Source: an uncultured Collinsella sp.
Lineage (GTDB): Bacteria > Actinomycetota > Coriobacteriia > Coriobacteriales > Coriobacteriaceae
NCBI GenBank assembly: GCA_900549345.1
Contig: UROC01000062.1
Location: forward strand, 1-11,218
Length of the DNA: 11,218 bases
Direction of reading: 5' to 3'
In this document: one piece after another, positions 7,697-11,218 of the stretch
Position numbering within the stretch: the stretch's first letter is position 1
Layout: every line of letters begins with the position of its first letter
Position numbers and translations under genes: made by a program
The notes under the pieces: model-generated
The model's database searches: none
What the model saw: the letters and a program-made list of their open reading frames with translations, nothing else
What the model was told of the DNA's origin: nothing

Positions 7697-7751
7697 TACC
7701 AAACCCTCCAAAGTCAGCGAATCAATCCAAAGCAAAACAAAGGGTACCCAA

Positions 7752-7860
7752 AGCCCGATTCAGCCAAACGTTTAAGGCGGTCCCAAAGTTCCCAATCGGG
7801 CTCAAAGGCCCTGCCAACAAAAGCCTCATTGCTTTCAAAGTATCAGCCAAAGTTCCCAAT
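7752..7860. repeat. Short direct and inverted repeats upstream of the nitroreductase
   Basis: The 14-base sequence CCAAAGTTCCCAAT occurs at 7783-7796 and again at 7847-7860. A 9-bp inverted repeat, AGCCCGATT at 7752-7760 and AATCGGGCT at 7794-7802, overlaps the first copy. CCAAAG also occurs at 7708-7713, 7727-7732 and 7748-7753. No convincing gene lies in 7697-7976. The stretch looks like decayed repeats or a cluster of binding sites; its role is unknown. Confidence 0.5.
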
Positions 7861-7863
7861 GGT

Positions 7864-7971
7864 GGTACGTAAGGCGAAGGGCCGGCCACGGTTTACTTTC
7901 GAACGACTCTGCAAAGCAGCCGGAGTGAGAAAGCAAACCGTGGCCGGCCCTTCGCCGCCGGGACACGTACC
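7864..7971. repeat. Long near-perfect hairpin element (about 108 bp)
   Basis: Arms 7873-7894 and 7935-7956 are perfect 22-base inverted repeats, each containing the palindrome GGCCGGCC. After one A/C mismatch pairing continues for five more bases (7896-7900 with 7929-7933), leaving a 28-base central loop that itself has CTGC-AAA-GCAG. Outside an asymmetric internal loop, GGTACGT (7864-7870) pairs with ACGTACC (7965-7971). CCCAAT occurs just outside both ends (7855-7860 and 7972-7977). There is no T-tract on either strand. It lies immediately downstream of the DUF47 gene stop. It could be a REP/MITE-like mobile hairpin or a structured transcript end; the sequence alone does not decide. Confidence 0.85.
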
Positions 7972-7976
7972 CCCAA

Positions 7977-8600
7977 TTAACTGTTCTTCATGACAATCGA
8001 ATCCACAACATCGGCCACATTCTCACAGCAGTCAGCGCAGTACTCCAGGAAGGCGTACACGTCACGCCAGGCGATGACCTCGAGCGGGTCCTTGCCGTTA
8101 ACGTGCAGGTTGCGCATGGCGTTGATATAGAGCTCGTCGGCTTCGGACTCGATGGTGTTGATCTGGATGACGAGTTCGCGCAGGGTCTTGGACTTGCGGT
8201 AGTTGGGCAGCTCGACCATCAGGTCTTTCATGGCGCGGCAGGCGTCAGTCACCTTGTGGGCGATGACGATGGCGTCGGGATGGATGCTCTGGATGTTGGT
8301 GAAGTAGACGCGCTGCACGACGCCCTCGATGCGGTCGAGCACGGTGTCGAGCGCGCAGCTCATCAGATCCAGATCCTCGCGCTCGAGCGGGGTGATAAAG
8401 GCGGTGAGCAGGGCGTCTTCGAGCTCGTGGTGCTTCTTGTCTGCCGCATGCTCAATCGCATGCATCTTATTGAGCATGTCGTGAATCTGCGCGGGATCGA
8501 AGTTCTCAAAAATCTTGGTGAGCAGCTCTGCGGCCTGGACGGCGAGGTCGGCGCAAGCGACGTAGTTGTCAAAGTAGAACGAATCGGGTTTCTTTGCCAT
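7977..8600 (-). CDS. DUF47 (PhoU-like) accessory protein of the PiT phosphate transporter
   Basis: DUF47 proteins share the PhoU helical-bundle fold and are usually encoded with PiT-type phosphate transporters, whose activity they modulate. The 207-residue product is almost entirely helical. Landmarks are H-A-I-E-H-A-A-D-K-K-H-H-E-L (47-60) with the E-xx-AD metal-type motif, F-I-T-P-L-E-R-E-D-L-D-L-M (68-80), L-D-R-I-E-G (88-93) and the second-repeat I-E-S-E-A-D-E-L-Y (150-158). F-L-E-Y-C-A-D-C-C-E-N-V-A-D (184-197) matches the family C-terminus and contains three Cys. The start at 8600 has AAAGGA seven bases upstream. It follows pit by 67 bases on the same strand, so the two probably form one transcript. 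Confidence 0.92.
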   Translation of the reverse strand: MAKKPDSFYFDNYVACADLAVQAAELLTKIFENFDPAQIHDMLNKMHAIEHAADKKHHELEDALLTAFITPLEREDLDLMSCALDTVLDRIEGVVQRVYFTNIQSIHPDAIVIAHKVTDACRAMKDLMVELPNYRKSKTLRELVIQINTIESEADELYINAMRNLHVNGKDPLEVIAWRDVYAFLEYCADCCENVADVVDSIVMKNS

Positions 8601-8667
8601 GGGTGGGTCCTTTCGAGGCGAAGACGGGTGGGCGAAGTGTTGCGGTCCGGATGGACGTTCGGTTTGA

Positions 8668-9717
8668 TTAGAGGAACATCATGAACAGCTTGGCCATGAC
8701 AAAGCTGATGAGTCCGCAGGCGGGGAAGGTGAAGAACCAGGTGAACATCATGTCCTTGACGACTCCGAAGTTGATGGCCGAGAGGCGCTTGACGGCACCG
8801 ACGCCCATGATGGCGCAGGTCTTGATGTGTGTGGAGGACACGGGGATGCCGGTAAGGGTGGCAAGCAGCAGGTTCGCGGCGCCCGCGAGGTCGGCGGAGA
8901 AGCCCTGATACTTCTCGAGCTTAACCATGCTCTGGCCGACGGACTTGATGATGCGCTCACCGCCCACGCTGGTACCGATACCCATAGTGGCCGAGCACAG
9001 CAGCATAATCCAGATGGGGATGCCGGCATCGCCGACGCTGGTCTGGCCGTTTGCGAAGGCCACGCCTAAAAAGAGCACGCCGATGAACTTCTGTCCATCC
9101 TGCGCGCCGTGCATAAAGCTCATGGCCGCGGCGCTCGCGATCTGAGCGTATTTAAAGAAGACATTGGCACGTCGCCTGTTGGCGGCGGCGAAAAGAATCG
9201 AGACGAGTTTGCACAGGACCCAGCCCATGACAAAGCCCAGGCCGATGGAGAGCGCCAGGCCGTAGATGACCTTCATCCACTCGTGGACGTTGACGCTGCT
9301 CGCGCCGCCGAGGGCGATAGCGGCACCGGTCAGGCCGGCGATAAGGCTGTGGCTTTGCGAGGTGGGGATGCCAAAACGCGACGCTGTGGCGCCGTAGACG
9401 ACGATGGAGAACAGCGCCGCGCACAGGCAGGCGAGCGCCATGGTGCTGTTTCCGCCAAAGTCGACGATATGCGAGATGGTGTTGGCGACGCTCGCGTTAA
9501 AGTGCGTCATGATGAGCACGCCGAGGAAGTTGAATGCGGCGCTCATGAGAATGGCGGCGCGGGCGGGCATGCAACGCGTAGTGACGCAGGTCGCGATGGC
9601 GTTGGGCGCGTCGGTCCATCCATTGACGAAGATGGCGCCCAACGCGAGGATCACGGTGACGGCAAGGACTGGGTTCGACACAATTTGGCCGAGGAAGGTT
9701 GAGAACGTTACGTCCAT
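8668..9717 (-). CDS. pit: PiT-family inorganic phosphate transporter
   Basis: A low-affinity inorganic phosphate permease of the PiT family, driven by an ion gradient and located in the cytoplasmic membrane. The 349-residue product has roughly ten hydrophobic segments and both copies of the family signature: G-W-T-D-A-P-N-A-I-A-T (33-43) in the N-terminal half and H-G-A-Q-D-G-Q-K-F-I-G-V (203-214) in the second. The paired helix-turn motifs G-I-P-T-S-Q-S-H (116-123) and G-I-P-V-S-S-T-H-I-K-T (290-300) are also present. The length is typical of the shorter bacterial PiT proteins. The chosen ATG (9717) has only a weak upstream AGAAAG; a much stronger ribosome-binding sequence lies further upstream at 9770-9779 (see separate entry). 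It complements the Pst system encoded in this window, giving low- and high-affinity routes. Confidence 0.94.
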   Translation of the reverse strand: MDVTFSTFLGQIVSNPVLAVTVILALGAIFVNGWTDAPNAIATCVTTRCMPARAAILMSAAFNFLGVLIMTHFNASVANTISHIVDFGGNSTMALACLCAALFSIVVYGATASRFGIPTSQSHSLIAGLTGAAIALGGASSVNVHEWMKVIYGLALSIGLGFVMGWVLCKLVSILFAAANRRRANVFFKYAQIASAAAMSFMHGAQDGQKFIGVLFLGVAFANGQTSVGDAGIPIWIMLLCSATMGIGTSVGGERIIKSVGQSMVKLEKYQGFSADLAGAANLLLATLTGIPVSSTHIKTCAIMGVGAVKRLSAINFGVVKDMMFTWFFTFPACGLISFVMAKLFMMFL

Positions 9718-9747
9718 ATATGGGCTTTCTCGAAGTTTGCAGGCACG

Positions 9748-9779
9748 TTACAAAAACATGATAAATCGTATCACCTCCT
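9748..9779 (-). promoter_or_regulatory. Consensus Shine-Dalgarno with three-codon ORF upstream of pit
   Basis: On the minus strand AGGAGGTGAT (9779-9770) is a 10-base match to the complement of the 16S 3' end. It is followed 11 bases after GGAGGTGA by ATG-TTT-TTG-TAA (9759-9748). The micro-ORF is in frame with pit, whose ATG is 42 bases after this ATG. TGATA-N5-TATCA (9759-9773) is a palindrome overlapping the same spot. It may be a leader or operator acting on pit, or the remnant of an earlier start; the function is inference. Confidence 0.45.
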
Positions 9780-9930
9780 GTGGGCTTCTTTACCGAGTTC
9801 TGATGGGAGAAGTGAACTTTTTGGCACTAAAATTGAATATTAGCCCTGTTGACCGCGGGTGTTCTTTTTGCTAACACGCCATGCGGACACGTGCGATTAC
9901 TACGACACTCCAAAACCACAGTCTGTTCGC

Positions 9931-9960
9931 TTTACAACATGCAAACATGCGTTCGATAAT
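9931..9960 (+). promoter_or_regulatory. Promoter for the small conserved protein at 9968
   Basis: TTTACA (9931-9936) and GATAAT (9955-9960), 18 bases apart, each differ from the sigma-70-type consensus at one position. A start site about seven bases after the -10 box falls at or next to the ATG at 9968, so the transcript would be leaderless or nearly so. Confidence 0.6.
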
Positions 9961-9967
9961 AGGAGGC

Positions 9968-10306
9968 ATGGAATATCGACAGACAGATGGCAAAACTCGG
10001 CGCGTGCACAAGCAGTATGTGGACGTCGTGGCTCGCATCCTTGCGGGCGGACAGATCGTGCCAGTCGCCGTCTGCTGGGTCGACGGTCGTTGCTTTACGA
10101 TTGACGAGATTGTCTCGACCACTGGGTTTGGCCTGACGGTTCACGGCATCCGTACGGCGACCTATAAGGTGCGTTTTGGCGGGCACGCGACCGAGTTGTA
10201 TCTGGAGGACCAGACGCGCGAACGACCAGATGGCTCGCAGGCCCATCTGATGCGTTGGTGGGTGTGGGCATTCGACCGCACGCTCGAGGGCGAGCGCCGT
10301 GGGTAA
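9968..10306 (+). CDS. Small conserved protein of unknown function
   Basis: A 112-residue soluble protein with no signal peptide or membrane segment. I do not recognise a named function. The core (residues about 17-80 and 95-101) alternates hydrophobic and polar residues as in a small beta-rich domain: Y-V-D-V-V-A-R-I, then I-V-P-V-A-V-C-W-V-D-G-R-C-F-T-I-D-E-I-V, a T-Y-K-V-R-F strand, E-L-Y-L-E-D, and R-W-W-V-W-A. The pattern W-x-D/G-G-R-x-F-x-I-D-x-I resembles short uncharacterised proteins of Firmicutes and Actinobacteria; this is recall, not a search. ATG 9968 is favoured because the promoter just upstream places transcription start there. AGGAGG at 9961-9966 is only one base away, too close to serve this ATG as a ribosome-binding site. 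Starts at 9947 or 9881 in the same frame are possible but would lie within or upstream of the promoter. Confidence 0.72.
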   Translation: MEYRQTDGKTRRVHKQYVDVVARILAGGQIVPVAVCWVDGRCFTIDEIVSTTGFGLTVHGIRTATYKVRFGGHATELYLEDQTRERPDGSQAHLMRWWVWAFDRTLEGERRG

Positions 10307-10324
10307 GGACGTACGGCATTCGGG

Positions 10325-10346
10325 TACAATGACAGGAATCTTGTCA
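10325..10346 (+). promoter_or_regulatory. Possible -10 box and inverted repeat before the Bax1-I family gene
   Basis: TACAAT at 10325-10330 is a plausible -10 element, with no clear -35 box. Overlapping it, TGACA (10330-10334) and TGTCA (10342-10346) form an inverted repeat with a 7-base spacer across the expected transcription start, which could be an operator or a 5' leader hairpin. Both calls are tentative. Confidence 0.35.
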
Positions 10347-10389
10347 GCTACTGCGCCGTTATTTGTGGCGCTTTTTGAAAGGACGAAGT

Positions 10390-11085
10390 ATGAACGATAT
10401 CCAGGGCTATCAGAACGGCCCCATCGAGGCCGGTGCAAGCCGTGCCAAGGAGATGTCGCCGCGCGCGTACAACCTCACCATGTCTGCCCTGATCTTCTTG
10501 GGCTTTTGTGCCATGGGCGCCGGCGCCTACTTTACGAGCACCATGTCGTTTGCGCGCATGATGATGAGCGGCGCAGCCTTGCCGCTGGTCTTTGGCTCGT
10601 TTATTTTGACCATCGTCGGCATGGTCATGATGTCGGCCGCCGCCAGCAAGCAGTCCGTGGGCCTGTCCCTTGTGGGCTACGTAATCTTTGCGAGCACCTT
10701 TGGCCTGACCGCGTCGTTTGGCCTTGCCAACTACGACCTGCCCACCATCAACACTGCCTTTATCGCCACGGCCGCCATCACCTTTGTCTTTGGCGCCTTG
10801 GGCGTGACGTTCCCCAAGTTTTTCCAGCGCGTATATGGCATCGGTTTTGGCATTCTGCTCGCCACTATTCTGGTTGAGATCGTGCTGATGTTCATGGGCG
10901 TCTCGCAGACCATCACCGACCTGATCGTGATCGTGGTGTTCGCCGGCTTTATTGGCTACGACACCTATGTTGCCACGACGGTGCCGCCTACGCTGCCCAA
11001 CGCCGTGCTCATGGCGTCCAATCTGTTCGTGGACATTATCAACGTGTTCTTGCGCATCCTGAACATCCTTGGCCGTCGCGACTAG
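10390..11085 (+). CDS. Bax inhibitor-1 (BI-1/TMBIM) family membrane protein
   Basis: A 231-residue integral membrane protein of the BI-1/YetJ/YccA family; a bacterial homologue (YetJ) is a pH-sensitive calcium leak channel, but the physiological role in bacteria is mostly open. After a polar N-terminus (1-28) there are about seven hydrophobic segments, near 30-50, 60-82, 90-110, 118-140, 148-170, 175-192 and 205-225. Family signatures are F-I-G-Y-D-T-Y (187-193) and F-V-D-I-I-N-V-F-L-R-I-L (213-224). They supply Asp191 and Asp215, matching the pair of acidic residues that form the pH-sensing centre in YetJ. ATG 10390 is chosen since AAAGGA (10378-10383) lies six bases upstream; the in-frame upstream ATG at 10363 lacks a ribosome-binding site. 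A strong terminator follows, so it appears to be the last gene of a short unit. Confidence 0.9.
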   Translation: MNDIQGYQNGPIEAGASRAKEMSPRAYNLTMSALIFLGFCAMGAGAYFTSTMSFARMMMSGAALPLVFGSFILTIVGMVMMSAAASKQSVGLSLVGYVIFASTFGLTASFGLANYDLPTINTAFIATAAITFVFGALGVTFPKFFQRVYGIGFGILLATILVEIVLMFMGVSQTITDLIVIVVFAGFIGYDTYVATTVPPTLPNAVLMASNLFVDIINVFLRILNILGRRD

Positions 11086-11130
11086 TGGCGAATTGCGGCG
11101 GTGCTTGCCGTGCGTGTAAATCGATGCGAA

Positions 11131-11157
11131 AGGCGGTCCTTCGGGACCGTCTTTTTT
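11131..11157 (+). terminator. Intrinsic terminator with UUCG loop
   Basis: GGCGGTCC (11132-11139), loop TTCG, GGACCGTC (11144-11151, one G-T pair), then six T residues to 11157. The extra-stable UUCG tetraloop and T-tract make this a clear terminator for the BI-1 family gene. Confidence 0.93.
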
Positions 11158-11170
11158 GTACGCGGCGGGG

Positions 11171-11218
11171 TATCATGGATGGGAAAAGCCGATAGCGGCA
11201 GAGACCGAGAAAGGTGAC
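11171..11218 (+). promoter_or_regulatory. Promoter-like box and ribosome-binding site for a gene beyond the window
   Basis: TATCAT at 11171-11176 could be a -10 element just after the terminator. AGAAAGGTGA at 11208-11217 is a good ribosome-binding sequence with no start codon before the window ends. A plus-strand gene probably begins within about ten bases of the right edge. Confidence 0.4.

Noticed and set aside
7722..7829. 35-codon minus-strand ORF upstream of the nitroreductase (leader peptide candidate)
   Set aside because: No credible ribosome-binding site precedes its ATG, and the sequence overlaps the repeats, which explain it better.
7697..7976. CRISPR array in the repeat-rich spacer
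   Set aside because: Only two copies of a 14-base repeat with unequal surroundings; no regular repeat-spacer pattern and no cas genes.
7154..7993. 279-residue plus-strand open frame across the nitroreductase and the repeat region
   Set aside because: Its first two-thirds is the complement of the nitroreductase gene and the rest reads through the hairpin; the translation looks random.
10299..10877. 192-residue plus-strand ORF overlapping the BI-1 family gene
   Set aside because: It is a frame-shifted shadow of the BI-1 coding sequence, rich in His, Arg and Cys, with no domain.
11175..11195. Short ORF starting at ATG 11175
   Set aside because: It stops after six codons; the ribosome-binding site further on points to a start beyond the window.

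Overview
The window looks like chromosomal DNA from a high-GC member of the Actinomycetota, most likely a gut Coriobacteriia such as Collinsella. This is inferred from the GC-rich coding style, the yggS-sepF-yggT-divIVA division block and the protein sequences; no 16S or other marker is present to confirm it. Almost all of it is ordinary housekeeping content, and I see no defence island, phage, CRISPR array or new multi-gene system.

Layout. Positions 1-4320 (+ strand) hold a high-affinity phosphate uptake operon: the 3' part of pstS, then pstC, pstA, pstB and phoU, tightly spaced except for a 92-base pstB-phoU gap with small inverted repeats. A strong hairpin follows phoU. Positions 4440-6999 (+) hold a cell-division and envelope block: yggS (PLP homeostasis), sepF (FtsZ membrane anchor), yggT (small membrane protein, apparently starting at ATC instead of ATG) and divIVA (polar/septal coiled-coil scaffold). 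It closes with a strong intrinsic terminator facing a second terminator from the opposite strand.

Positions 7166-9717 (- strand) hold a nitroreductase-family gene with T-rich codon use, a 280-base gap with direct repeats and a large near-perfect hairpin, then a second phosphate system: a PiT-type low-affinity transporter followed by its DUF47 (PhoU-like) partner. Both phosphate uptake routes, each with a PhoU-fold regulator, therefore lie within 10 kb. From 9968 to the end (+) are a small conserved protein of unknown function, apparently expressed from a leaderless transcript, and a Bax inhibitor-1 family membrane protein with a UUCG-loop terminator. Signals for a further gene lie at the right edge.

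The points most worth a second look are the yggT start codon, the long hairpin element at 7864-7971, the extended Shine-Dalgarno sequence with a three-codon ORF upstream of pit, the leaderless promoter at 9931-9968, and the degenerate metal-binding motifs and acidic tail of PhoU.
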